Assembly: GCA_023428915.1 (NCBI GenBank)
Contig: JAEYWL010000104.1
Location: 1-36,131, forward strand
Length of the DNA: 36,131 bases
Reading direction: 5' to 3'
From: Verrucomicrobiota bacterium
Lineage (GTDB): Bacteria; Chlamydiota; Chlamydiia; Chlamydiales; JAEYWL01
The position numbers and the translations under genes are program-made. Under the pieces are notes generated by a model. It made no database searches and was not told the DNA's origin. It saw nothing but the letters and a program-made list of their open reading frames with translations. Position 1 is the first letter of the stretch, and each line of letters starts with the position of its first letter. Below are positions 1-7,103 of this stretch, piece after piece.

Positions 1-1
1 T

Positions 2-577
2 TTGTATTACGCACAAGTTCGAGCAGGTAAAGGCGACATTCTTAAACAGCAAGATAAGGCGCTTGTCAGCTACGTTATTGAAGATGGATTTGGAAATGTT
101 TTGACTGCAAAACATAAATACTGGCTGAAGCCTTCGCATACTATTTCAGGTTTTGCGCATGGGATTCAAGGCATGATAGAGGGAGAAACTAGAATAGTAT
201 ACATTCATCCCGCATATGCTTATGGCGTTTTAACAACTTTACCACCCTGTTTACAGTTGCATATAAAAGTTACCCTTCACGAAATCGGCGAAAGCTCTGT
301 GGCCAACTTGCCTGAGCTGAAGCCCATCGATCTCGCCTGGGTAAAAGATGCTGATTTTTATAATGAATTAGAGCGGGAAGCGCACGAACTTGCGGCAGGG
401 TTTGGTGTTCGCTGGGGAAGCTGGCTCAAACAATCTCCAGACATTAGTTTCCAGAAAGTTTGCGGCCATCTGCAACAGCTGGCCAAAATAGGCGCTCGGG
501 TGCCACCAACCCAAAATGATGAGGACGCTTGCAACCGCGTCTTTTGGAACCTCGTGGCAAATGCTGATAAGCCATAG
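2..577 (+). CDS. FKBP-type peptidyl-prolyl cis-trans isomerase, 3' part (5' end outside window)
   Basis: The visible N-terminal ~100 residues form an FKBP domain core: a GKGD-like beta strand, then ISGFAHGIQGMIEGE, then a strand with IHPAYAYG and the closing IKVTLHEI. Members of this family catalyse proline isomerisation during protein folding; Mip-like chlamydial members are exported. After the domain comes an extension of about 95 residues rich in charged and aromatic residues (ELEREAHELAAGFGVRWGSW), which ordinary Mip proteins do not end with and which I do not recognise. The reading frame is open to the left edge and the first codon is TTG without a visible ribosome binding site, so the gene almost certainly starts upstream. 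Family assignment is good; the exact paralogue is not known. Confidence 0.75.
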   Translation: MYYAQVRAGKGDILKQQDKALVSYVIEDGFGNVLTAKHKYWLKPSHTISGFAHGIQGMIEGETRIVYIHPAYAYGVLTTLPPCLQLHIKVTLHEIGESSVANLPELKPIDLAWVKDADFYNELEREAHELAAGFGVRWGSWLKQSPDISFQKVCGHLQQLAKIGARVPPTQNDEDACNRVFWNLVANADKP

Positions 578-606
578 ATAAATATTGAGATTTTAGGAAT
601 CATTTC

Positions 607-783
607 TTAGAGGCTGTGAAAAATGACGCAAATTGAATAATTTCTGCCGGCCCAGAGGTCTCGAAGAAGCCAGGCAGTGCCTGGACCGGGCCGTAAGGCT
701 TGGTATAAAGACGAAAAACGATCTCAGAGTCATGCAGGGGCGGTAGAAACTAAACAATCAAGCCATTTTTTATAGCCTCTTAA
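607..783. repeat. Palindromic intergenic repeat, family 2 (best complete copy)
   Basis: The two ends are imperfect inverted copies of about 42 bp: the left arm (607-648) starts TTAGAGGCTGTGAAAAATG and the reverse complement of the right arm (741-783) starts TTAAGAGGCTATAAAAAATG; both continue through ATTG..TA.TTTCT.CCG. The interior holds a tight palindrome CCAGGCAGTGCCTGG at 670-684. Related sequence occurs at 6571-6640 and on both sides of 25938-26054. It codes for nothing visible. The structure resembles a small non-autonomous palindromic element rather than a terminator, because it has no following T-run. Confidence 0.6.
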
Positions 784-806
784 GGTCTATTGTCCTTTTA
801 AAGCGC
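780..806 (-). repeat. Fragment of family 1 repeat
   Basis: Read on the minus strand this stretch gives GCGCTTTAAAAGGACAATAGACCTTA, close to the start of the family 1 copy at 12094 (GCGCTTAATATGGACAATGGACCTTA). It abuts the family 2 element directly, so the two families are adjacent here as they are near 25940-26110. Confidence 0.5.
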
Positions 807-823
807 ATAATTGAGGCTTTATG

Positions 824-2383
824 TCAGACGGCGTACTCAACGACTCTTTTTTCGCGGATGACGGTAACCTTGATTTTTCCGGCGTAAGTGAGCTCGCTCT
901 CGATGCGTTTTGTCAAATCCCTTGCGAGGTGAACAATGCCGTCGTCGTCGATCATTTCCGGAATTACGGCTATGCGAATTTCCCGGCCTGCTTGCAGCGC
1001 ATAAGCGCGCTCTATGCCTGGAAACTCATAGGCCAGGTCTTCCATTTTCTTAAGCCGTTTAATGTATTCCTCTACGGCTTCAATACGAGCGCCGGGGCGG
1101 GAGGCGGAAATCCTGTCAGCTGAGCTGCAGAGCATTCCTTCAATTGTAATAGGAGCCATTTCGTCGTGGTGGGAGCCGATGCCATTGGCAACCAGCTTGG
1201 ATTCGCCGTATTTAATGGCGAGGTCATGTCCAATAATGGCATGGGAGCCTTCCACATCATGAGATAAAGCTTTGCCAATGTCATGCAAAAGGCCAATCCG
1301 TTTAGCCAATGCTATATCCAGATTCAATTCAGCAGCCATAATTCCCAATAAGTGAGAGACTTCAAGCGAGTGATCCAAGACATTTTGTCCAAAGCTATAG
1401 CGGAACTTCAATTTGCCGAGTAGATTTATGAGCTCAGGGTGCAGATTCATGGCCCCTGCGCGCAATGCGGCATCTTCACCATGGGCTTTGATCTGCTTTT
1501 GAATAAGGATATTGGCTTTGTCCACAGCTTCTTCTATGCGTGTGGGATGGATTCTGCCATCAAGCAGCAATTCGTTAAGGGCCAGTTTTGCCACTTGCTT
1601 TCTTATGGGATCGAAACCGGATAATACCACAGCTCCAGGAGTGTCATCGATGATAAAATTAACGCCAGTCAGCCTCTCAAACGCCCTGATATTTCTTCCC
1701 TCGCGACCAATAATCCGGCCCTTCATTTCTTCATTGGGAATTGAGACTGTGGTAACAGTAGCTTCCGAAACGCAGCTCACACTTAAACGGTTAATGGCTG
1801 TGGCAATGATGCTGCTTGCCAGCCTGTCGGCTTCTTCCTCCGCTTCTTTTTTTAAACGTCTTGTTAAATTTGCCGTTTCATTTTTAATGTCATTAGCTAT
1901 TTTGGCCAATAATTCATTGCGCGCTTCGGTGCTGCTTAAGCCTGAAGCCTTTTCTAATTGCACCAGTAAATTTTCTTTAAGGGTTGCTGTCTCTTTTTTT
2001 AATTCTTCCAACTCGCATCTTTTTGCCAGCAGCAACGCTTCGCGTTTTTCCAGATCAACCACTTTCTTTTCAACAAGGATCATGCGGGACTCTAAACGGT
2101 CTTCCTTTTGTTTTAGGCGCTCTTCTTCTTGCTGCGTTTTTTTTCTTTCATGATGCCAGAGTGTTTCTAGCTCTTTCTGTTGCTGTGCTTGCTGCTGCCT
2201 GGCTTGCAACTCATGCTGCTTTTTTATAGTTTCTGCTTCTTTTTCGGCTTTAATGATGATTTCCTGGCCTAACATTTTCCAGCCTTTGAAGCGATAAGTG
2301 TAATATCCCCAAAGGAGGCCTAAGCCAACAAAAAAACCGAGAAGCAGGGAAAGAGAAATAATAAGCAATTGGTCCAAAATCAT
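824..2383 (-). CDS. rny: Ribonuclease Y
   Basis: RNase Y is a membrane-anchored endoribonuclease that starts mRNA decay. The 519 residues show the full architecture: an N-terminal membrane helix (about 5-28), a long charged coiled coil (about 40-195, rich in E, K and Q), a KH RNA-binding domain with GRIIGREGRNIRAFE at 222-236, and an HD phosphohydrolase domain with the metal-binding HD pair at 367-368 (LLHDIGKALSHD) and a second HH at 405-406. Length is typical of the family (about 520). It lies upstream of no close minus-strand partner: the CorC-like gene ends 85 bp before its start. Identification is secure from the KH-HD order. Confidence 0.95.
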   Translation of the reverse strand: MILDQLLIISLSLLLGFFVGLGLLWGYYTYRFKGWKMLGQEIIIKAEKEAETIKKQHELQARQQQAQQQKELETLWHHERKKTQQEEERLKQKEDRLESRMILVEKKVVDLEKREALLLAKRCELEELKKETATLKENLLVQLEKASGLSSTEARNELLAKIANDIKNETANLTRRLKKEAEEEADRLASSIIATAINRLSVSCVSEATVTTVSIPNEEMKGRIIGREGRNIRAFERLTGVNFIIDDTPGAVVLSGFDPIRKQVAKLALNELLLDGRIHPTRIEEAVDKANILIQKQIKAHGEDAALRAGAMNLHPELINLLGKLKFRYSFGQNVLDHSLEVSHLLGIMAAELNLDIALAKRIGLLHDIGKALSHDVEGSHAIIGHDLAIKYGESKLVANGIGSHHDEMAPITIEGMLCSSADRISASRPGARIEAVEEYIKRLKKMEDLAYEFPGIERAYALQAGREIRIAVIPEMIDDDGIVHLARDLTKRIESELTYAGKIKVTVIREKRVVEYAV

Positions 2384-2468
2384 AACGCTGAAACTCTATA
2401 GATTATTAGTGTAGCAGAGGATAATCACCTTATTGAATCATAGGTCATAAGGGAAAAAGAATCTATGG

Positions 2469-3815
2469 CTAATGTGGATTACTTTTCTCAGGCGGCTCGA
2501 TAGGAGTAATTCTCACTTTTTCGATGCCGCGTTCATTGGATTTTACGACTTCTAGCTTGAAATCATCGTGATAGATGGAAAAGCCGCGAGACGGTATAGT
2601 CCCAGCCCTATGATAGATATAGCCGCCAATTGTATCAAAATCTCCTTCTTGCGGGATTTTTAAACCGAGTTCTTCCTCGATATCATTAATATTTGTACGC
2701 GCATCGACAAGCCAGCTGCCATCGGACTCGGGAGTAATAAGATCGCTTTCCTCATCATATTCATCTTCAATATCCCCGACGATTTCTTCAAGTATATCTT
2801 CAATAGTCACAATACCCTCTGTTCCGCCGTATTCATCAACCACTATTGCAAGGTGCACTTGTTTTTTTCTAAATTCCTGAAGCAGTTGGGAGATCTTCTT
2901 AGTTTCAGGCGTATATAATACTCCTTTTAATATAGTATCAATGGAAGCTTCCAGGATCTCTTTTTTTCCATTCTCTTCAAACTCTCTGTATTTTCGCATG
3001 ATGTCTTTATACATAAGGACACCAATAATATTATCCACAGTGTTGCGATATACCGGGGTTCTGCTATAGCCCTCGCTTTCTAAAATTTTTGCAGCTTCTT
3101 TAATTGACAGATCCGCAGAAAGACTAAAGACTTTGACCCGCGGCACCATCACTTCCCGTGCAATGCGTTCTCTAAATGCCATTACTGATTCAATAAGCTG
3201 CTTATCGATGGCATCGAGATTTACGCCCACGTCAGCGTCTTGGATCATTTCAATAATTTCCTGCTTGACTTGGCCTTGCGGCTCATGGAGGGTGTCGAAG
3301 TATACCGTATGCCAGAGGGTTTTGGCCAACTTAATGAACAAGGCGGCAATGGGAAAAGCGATCAGCATAAATACAGAAGCAATTGGAGCTGCAATTTTAA
3401 GAGCGATTTCCGGATAGCGATTACCTAAAAAGCGGGGAAATATTTCGCCGATTAAAAAAGAAAGGACTACAAAAATTAGAATAATAACGATGGCGCCAGA
3501 CCATGCGACTTGATTTTGAGGAAAAAAAGGGCAGGGAATCAAGCCCAGTGTAAGCAACACCAATAAACCTGTTGCGCCATAGCCAAAGCGGGTAATATTT
3601 TGGGCGCAAATCGTAACAAAGAAAATGCCTTCAAACTCATGCGCCGGAAAAAAATAGTGATGGATATTGCGATAGAAAAAGAGTTTGCCAAGCGATTTTA
3701 GCTGCCTCTTGGTTTCACGCTTATGCATGCGGCGAAAAGCACTGCTCACAGTGGTCAGCAAAAATGTGCCCAATAAAAAAAATAGGGAAGTTGCTAGTGT
3801 GACTGCTAAATTCAA
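2469..3815 (-). CDS. CNNM/CorC-type membrane protein with CBS pair (hemolysin-like)
   Basis: Domains in order: a DUF21/CNNM transmembrane domain (about 1-170, with membrane helices near 3-22, 63-73, 82-98, 107-125 and 140-163 and the conserved GEIFP at 123-127), a CBS pair (about 220-345, with PRVKVF, GVLMYKDIM and IVVDEYGGTEGIVTIEDILEEIVG) and a C-terminal CorC/HlyC domain (about 365-440, with EGDFDTIGGYI). The family takes part in magnesium or other divalent cation movement across the inner membrane; the hemolysin name is historical. The start is TTG, chosen because AGGAG sits 7 bases upstream (CCAGGAGAGCGTTCTTG) and the first membrane helix follows at once. The substrate is not evident. 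Confidence 0.88.
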   Translation of the reverse strand: MNLAVTLATSLFFLLGTFLLTTVSSAFRRMHKRETKRQLKSLGKLFFYRNIHHYFFPAHEFEGIFFVTICAQNITRFGYGATGLLVLLTLGLIPCPFFPQNQVAWSGAIVIILIFVVLSFLIGEIFPRFLGNRYPEIALKIAAPIASVFMLIAFPIAALFIKLAKTLWHTVYFDTLHEPQGQVKQEIIEMIQDADVGVNLDAIDKQLIESVMAFRERIAREVMVPRVKVFSLSADLSIKEAAKILESEGYSRTPVYRNTVDNIIGVLMYKDIMRKYREFEENGKKEILEASIDTILKGVLYTPETKKISQLLQEFRKKQVHLAIVVDEYGGTEGIVTIEDILEEIVGDIEDEYDEESDLITPESDGSWLVDARTNINDIEEELGLKIPQEGDFDTIGGYIYHRAGTIPSRGFSIYHDDFKLEVVKSNERGIEKVRITPIEPPEKSNPH

Positions 3816-3838
3816 GAACGCTCTCCTGGAATTAACCC

Positions 3839-3862
3839 ATGCCCGTGCCCGCGTGCGTGTGC
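3839..3862. repeat. GTGCCC-rich short repeat, copy 1
   Basis: The stretch reads CATGCCCGTGCCCGCGTGCG and is one of four places where GTGCCC or its near variants cluster between genes (others near 5090, 14000 and 34471-34542). It sits just upstream of the first codons of the CorC-like gene on the opposite strand. Confidence 0.5.
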
Positions 3863-3891
3863 ATTGTATTACTCATAACTTTAAAGATCTT

Positions 3892-4063
3892 AATCTTGAT
3901 CATAATCTTAATCTTCTTTTTCCTAAACTTTTTAAAGATGTTCTTGTTGCCAAAAAGAAGATTGATGGAGATATAGAGATTGTTTCGATGTTGACCGGAT
4001 TGATACGTGCTAAACTCAGCGAACGAATGCGTGAAAAGAAAGATTAAGATTATGATCAAGATT
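3892..4063. repeat. Perfect 24-bp inverted repeat flanking a 124-bp stretch
   Basis: AATCTTGATCATAATCTTAA plus TCTT at 3892-3915 is matched exactly in reverse complement at 4040-4063. The DNA between them contains an open frame (see 3922-4047). The space from 3816 to 4150 between the CorC-like gene and ybeY holds this repeat, a GTGCCC tract and a half copy of another repeat at 4101-4126, but no convincing intact gene. Confidence 0.65.
3922..4047 (+). pseudogene. Possible remnant of a four-helix-bundle (S23/IVS-type) protein gene
   Basis: The plus-strand frame ends FKDVLVAKKKIDGDIEIVSM followed by LTGLIRAKLSE. The final part (MLTGLIR) is like the last helix of four-helix-bundle proteins encoded by 23S rRNA intervening sequences and stand-alone relatives. 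The rest of such a protein is absent, the frame upstream runs across repeats and into antisense of the CorC-like gene, and the unit is flanked by the 24-bp inverted repeat and a GTGCCC tract. I infer a decayed element; the similarity is short and could be chance. Confidence 0.25.
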
Positions 4064-4100
4064 GAGATTAAGATAAGTTTTAAATGCTTTGCATTAACTA

Positions 4101-4126
4101 CTTAAAACCCGACTTGCTGCCTTTAG
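4101..4126. repeat. Half copy of the 28731-28800 hairpin repeat
   Basis: CTTAAAACCCGACTTGCTGC and the following CTTTAG match one arm of the long hairpin at 28731-28800 (reverse complement of its right arm: TTTAAACCCGACTTGCTACC). No second arm is visible here. It lies between the 24-bp inverted repeat and the 3' end of ybeY. Confidence 0.5.
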
Positions 4127-4150
4127 GATGGGGCACAGGCCCGAAGTTTT

Positions 4151-4594
4151 TTATAAACATAGATCTAGTGATACTAAATGTTCCATATGTTTTTTTTCAG
4201 CTTTTCTCATCGCTAGCCGATCTTTTTTTTCAATATCGTCATAACCTAGCAAGTGCAGTAGGCCATGCACTACATACAGTGTTAATTCTTGACGAGGATC
4301 GACATTATTGGCTTGCGCATATTGAAGAGCTGTTTCAGGGCATACGAAAATTTCCCCGAGCATTCGATAGCCCGGCGTTTCAATATCATCTAAAGGAAAA
4401 GAAATGCAGTCGGTAGGGGAGGGGTCCTGGAAAAAATCCTGGTGCAGCCGGCAGATAGTTTCTGTATCCACAAAATTAATGGCTACTTCATCACAGGATT
4501 CCCCTTCCAGTGCGAGCACTTCTTGAACCAATCTGGGAAGGTTATCTGTTGAAAAATTGAGATCTTGCTGTTGGTTATAAATAGAAACTTGCAA
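4151..4594 (-). CDS. ybeY: Endoribonuclease YbeY (rRNA maturation factor)
   Basis: YbeY is a zinc-dependent single-strand endoribonuclease needed for 16S rRNA 3' processing and ribosome quality control. The 147 residues carry the core motif HGLLHLLGYDD at 110-120, preceded by the conserved TDCISFPLD (61-69) and GEIFVC (80-85). In the usual HGxLHLxGYDH form the last residue is a third metal-binding His; here it is Asp120, a variation I believe occurs in some lineages. The start is TTG, supported by the match of MQVSIYNQQ to the usual N terminus of the family, with only a weak AAGG upstream. It follows the two small basic protein genes on the same strand. Confidence 0.93.
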   Translation of the reverse strand: MQVSIYNQQQDLNFSTDNLPRLVQEVLALEGESCDEVAINFVDTETICRLHQDFFQDPSPTDCISFPLDDIETPGYRMLGEIFVCPETALQYAQANNVDPRQELTLYVVHGLLHLLGYDDIEKKDRLAMRKAEKKHMEHLVSLDLCL

Positions 4595-4612
4595 GGGTGG
4601 CCTTATAAATAA

Positions 4613-4650
4613 CCGCTCTAGCTACAGCTAGGAATAGTTGTAGCTAGCGG
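4613..4650 (-). terminator. Hairpin between small basic protein gene and ybeY
   Basis: On the minus strand, CCGCTAGCTACA pairs with TGTAGCTAGAGCGG (a 12-bp stem with a 2-base bulge) and is followed by TTATTTATAA. It starts 13 bases after the stop of the 52-aa gene and ends before the ybeY start, so it may end or attenuate transcription from the small-protein genes. The following sequence is only moderately T-rich. Confidence 0.4.
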
Positions 4651-4663
4651 GCGCAAAATAGAT

Positions 4664-4822
4664 TTAGACGACTGGTGTTTTGGGGAGGCCAGTAATACGT
4701 GTTTGCTGTCCTTCTTTCCAACGGCCTAGTTTTTTTAAAACGTTAATGCGCTCGAATCTCTTAAGCACATTTCTTTTTTTGGTCGCTTTGCTAGATTTGC
4801 CGAAGCTTGGGTGTCTTGACAT
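4664..4822 (-). CDS. Chlamydiae/Verrucomicrobia-type small basic protein, 52 aa
   Basis: The protein starts MSRHPSFGKSSKATKKRNVL and continues KRFERINVLKKLGRWKEGQQ, ending TRITGLPKTPVV. This matches my memory of a family of about 50 residues (TIGR04137-like) found in Chlamydiae and Verrucomicrobia and sometimes thought to be ribosome-associated. It has many Lys/Arg and no Cys. The gene begins 7 bases after the stop of the neighbouring 57-aa gene, suggesting cotranscription. Its function is not established. The combination of SRHPS, KRNVLKRFER and GRWKEG is the basis for the call. Confidence 0.8.
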   Translation of the reverse strand: MSRHPSFGKSSKATKKRNVLKRFERINVLKKLGRWKEGQQTRITGLPKTPVV

Positions 4823-4829
4823 AGTGATT

Positions 4830-5003
4830 CTACCTTATTTTTGGAATAAAAATTGCTCCAGAGAGAGCGCCCTCTACTGCGTTAGAGTGTTCTTTAAAGC
4901 CTTTAGGTAGGTTATCTTTTTGGGCACCTGTCTTCTCGGAAGGCTTGCGCGTCTTGCGTGGAGAGGTATTGCGCCTTTTTCCTTGTTTACTGATTCTGAC
5001 CAT
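4830..5003 (-). CDS. Conserved-looking small basic protein, 57 aa
   Basis: The frame starts ATG with a good ribosome binding site (CAGGAGTTGACAATG) and encodes MVRISKQGKRRNTSPRKTRK, then a middle segment PSEKTGAQKDNLPKGFKEHS and a C-terminal NAVEGALSGAIFIPKIR. The first half is strongly basic and probably binds nucleic acid or ribosomes; the second half is more neutral. The position directly ahead of the 52-aa small basic protein with a 7-base gap suggests one operon and a related role. I recognise no named family. A palindrome overlaps the start of its ribosome binding site (5013-5029). Confidence 0.7.
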   Translation of the reverse strand: MVRISKQGKRRNTSPRKTRKPSEKTGAQKDNLPKGFKEHSNAVEGALSGAIFIPKIR

Positions 5004-5012
5004 TGTCAACTC

Positions 5013-5029
5013 CTGAAATTCAATTTCAG
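5013..5029. promoter_or_regulatory. Operator-like palindrome at the 57-aa gene leader
   Basis: CTGAAATTCAATTTCAG is a perfect 8-bp inverted repeat around one base. On the minus strand its last two bases begin the CAGGAG ribosome binding site of the 57-aa gene, so a bound protein or a folded RNA could limit expression. No regulator is evident in the window. Confidence 0.35.
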
Positions 5030-5088
5030 CATAATTGTAAGGAGAATGCCATATTTTAGCAACTAAATAGAGCTTAATTTAAAGAACT

Positions 5089-5115
5089 CGTGCCCGTGCG
5101 TACCCGTGCCCGAGT
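5089..5115. repeat. GTGCCC-rich short repeat, copy 2
   Basis: Two directly repeated segments, TCGTGCCCGTGCG and TACCCGTGCCCGAG, lie in the 180-bp space between the small basic protein operon and the 459-aa gene. Further on, an 11-bp A/T inverted repeat (5135-5145 and 5175-5185) runs into the next start codon. Confidence 0.5.
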
Positions 5116-5183
5116 ATTTTAGTTTATATGTATAATAATAAAATTAACTTGATAATTATCAGGTTTAGTAATATAATTTTATT

Positions 5184-6563
5184 ATGTTACCAGATAATAA
5201 ATTATCCCCGCATTATTCCGATAGTATGTATTCTTTCCAGGAATCCGGTAATGCCGCACCTGCGGGATCAGCAAAACAATATTCAAAAGATGTTTTAGAG
5301 GCTCTCGAAAAAGGGGATTTGGATATTGAAGAGGCGCTTGATCTGCTCAAAGATGGGGAAGAAGCTGAGCAAAAAGGGATCTATAAACTGCTTTCGCAGA
5401 TGTTTGGTAAATTTAATTTTACCTTCCCTAAGTTTAAGGGTTTCGGCAGGGAGAAAGCTGAAAAGGAAGGCAAACTTACCGAGCAGACAGAAAAAAAAAC
5501 AGATAAGCTTTCAGCAGAGAAAAATCAACAAAAAAGCCATCCTGCAGATAGGGTAGGGCAGCAGCACGCGCAAAAAAATACCAATGAAGCGCAAAAGCAG
5601 CAAGCTGGTGAAGTACAAAAGCAGCAAGCTGGCGTGGGGACTGCCTCTGAAGAAAAGACTGCGGAAGAATTGCTGCAATTACTTGTGCAGCCTGAAGAAG
5701 CATTGTCAGCTGAAGAGCTCATAAAAATGGAGGTTCAGCAGCTTGCTGAGCAGGAGACGCCGCAAAAACGTGAAGATAATAGCCCGGCGGCCATTTATTC
5801 AGCCTTGATTGCTAATAACATAAATAATCTGTTTGCAGGCTTTGCTAAGGGGATGCAAACACTGGCCTCTCCGGTCGCAACCGCTGCGGAAAGCGTGCAA
5901 AAAAACCTGCAGAGCATCAAAGAATCCCTGCATGAAAGAGCCAGGGAAATCGGCGGATTCATTCAAGAAAAGACAGAACAAATTATAAGCGGCATCGCAT
6001 TGCCCTTTAGTATATTTAATAAAAGGGTCTTGGAGCCGTCCACGGAATTATTGAAAAAAATGTTTGCTAAAGCTGCAGAAGGGGCTGCCAAGGCTTCTGA
6101 AGCTCTAAATAAAGTCATGGAAGCAGCATCGCAAGCGATGGCTGCTTTGCATGAACATGCTGTAAAAGTGCTTGATAAGGCAGTCGATATAGCCATGCCC
6201 ATCATACAACCTCTGATTAAGCCTGTTGTGCAGTTTAGTTTATTTGCCTATCAGGCTGCCGCCGCCCTTGCCGATAAGTCATTCAAAGCTGCCATGAAGC
6301 TGGCAAAAAAAATGGGTGATGCCCTGCGCAGGGCTAATGAGAAGCTTAAAAAAATAGCGGCTTCAGCTGCAGGGGCTGTGCTTGAAGCATGGGACCGGGT
6401 GCTTGATAAAGTTAAATCACTTTGGCGTTTATTTCTAGAGTGGCTGCGCAAGCAGATCGCTTTGCTCTTGAACAAACTGCAAGCCCAAAAAACATATCTG
6501 CAAGCCCAAAAAACATATCTGCAAGAGCATCTAAAAAAGATTCTCCCCGAAAAACACAGATGA
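5184..6563 (+). CDS. Unknown Ala/Glu/Lys-rich helical protein, 459 aa
   Basis: I do not recognise this protein. Residues 36-58 (DVLEALEKGDLDIEEALDLL) look like a short helical pair similar in style to SHOCT-like segments. Residues 85-200 are low-complexity and charged, including a near-duplicated QKQQAGEVQKQQAGV (137-151). Residues 205-430 are a long run of amphipathic helices with alternating Ala and Lys and a more hydrophobic patch at 335-363. The tail has an exact 7-residue repeat, LQAQKTY twice. There is no signal peptide. No Shine-Dalgarno sequence is close to the ATG; a second Met at residue 15 also lacks one. It stands alone between minus-strand operons. A secreted effector or structural protein is possible, but there is no direct evidence. 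Confidence 0.7.
   Translation: MLPDNKLSPHYSDSMYSFQESGNAAPAGSAKQYSKDVLEALEKGDLDIEEALDLLKDGEEAEQKGIYKLLSQMFGKFNFTFPKFKGFGREKAEKEGKLTEQTEKKTDKLSAEKNQQKSHPADRVGQQHAQKNTNEAQKQQAGEVQKQQAGVGTASEEKTAEELLQLLVQPEEALSAEELIKMEVQQLAEQETPQKREDNSPAAIYSALIANNINNLFAGFAKGMQTLASPVATAAESVQKNLQSIKESLHERAREIGGFIQEKTEQIISGIALPFSIFNKRVLEPSTELLKKMFAKAAEGAAKASEALNKVMEAASQAMAALHEHAVKVLDKAVDIAMPIIQPLIKPVVQFSLFAYQAAAALADKSFKAAMKLAKKMGDALRRANEKLKKIAASAAGAVLEAWDRVLDKVKSLWRLFLEWLRKQIALLLNKLQAQKTYLQAQKTYLQEHLKKILPEKHR
6477..6518 (+). repeat. Exact 21-bp tandem duplication in the 459-aa gene
   Basis: CTGCAAGCCCAAAAAACATA plus T occurs twice in a row (6477-6497, 6498-6518) and begins a third time with CTGCAAG. Being a multiple of three it keeps the frame and adds LQAQKTY twice. 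The identity at DNA level points to recent slippage. Confidence 0.9.
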
Positions 6564-6570
6564 CATATAG

Positions 6571-6640
6571 AAACTGTGAAAAATGTCCTAATTGTTTAAA
6601 TAATCTTGAGGCCTCGAAGAGGACGGTATAAATGATTCTA
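6571..6640 (+). repeat. Partial family 2 repeat
   Basis: AAACTGTGAAAAATGTCCTA, ATTGTTTAAATAATCT and CCTCGAAGAGGACGGTATAA follow the same order of words as the family 2 element at 607 (GCTGTGAAAAATG, ATTGAATAATTTCT, TCTCGAAGAAG) and the copy near 26075 (TCTCGAAGGGGCGGCATAA). It fills the space between the convergent 459-aa gene and holC. Confidence 0.45.
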
Positions 6641-6675
6641 TCAGCGGCATATTTATGGGTTTTTAGGATTGCTTT

Positions 6676-7101
6676 TTAGCGCATGGCAGGGTTGAATCCC
6701 AGAGATTGGTAGTCGGCCATTTTTCTTTGAGACAGCCCTTTTCGATGGGGCTGTGTGCAATCAAACAGCTCAAACACATAGGCAAAGTCGTTTACTGTTT
6801 TCAGGCATGTTTCGCAGAGATTAAAAGCAATTTCTGCATTATTTAAATTAAGCCGGGTTTCTGTGATGCAGACAGGTTCGCTATTCTTTTGGGATTGAAT
6901 CGAATGAGGGATGAAATCTTCAGGAGACATATGCCACAAGGTGTTATCGAGCAGCTGGGCGGCTTCAGCGCTTGGCATAAATAAAATGATTTTTTTGTTT
7001 TTAAAATAAAAAAATTTTATGGCCTCATAGATCCGTGTCAGCTTTGCCTGCTTAGTGTCCACTTTTAAGAAAATTAAGGCCGCTTTTGCGTTTGTCTGCA
7101 T
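6676..7101 (-). CDS. holC: DNA polymerase III chi subunit-like protein
   Basis: The chi subunit links the clamp loader to single-strand binding protein. The 141 residues show the family pattern: an early KxxxxxxIxxAIKFFYFKNKKIILFM strand-helix-strand, then EAAQLLDNTLWHMSPEDFIPHSI, where the LDxxLW and FxPH elements are characteristic, and a later INxxD-like region. Sequence similarity in this family is weak in general, so the call rests on those motifs and length. The gene follows the DUF502 gene with a 2-base gap on the same strand, suggesting one transcript with it and with the glycosylase gene. Confidence 0.75.
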   Translation of the reverse strand: MQTNAKAALIFLKVDTKQAKLTRIYEAIKFFYFKNKKIILFMPSAEAAQLLDNTLWHMSPEDFIPHSIQSQKNSEPVCITETRLNLNNAEIAFNLCETCLKTVNDFAYVFELFDCTQPHRKGLSQRKMADYQSLGFNPAMR

Positions 7102-7103
7102 GG

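Noticed and set aside
1512..2153. A 213-codon plus-strand frame opposite rny
   Set aside because: It is the antisense of the coiled-coil coding region of RNase Y; composition is Ser/Leu-rich, as expected for antisense of Glu/Lys codons, and there is no ribosome binding site.
3685..4047. A 120-codon plus-strand frame as an intact gene
   Set aside because: Its first half is antisense to the CorC-like gene and its middle is repeat DNA; only the last third has any protein-like character, so it is listed as a possible remnant.
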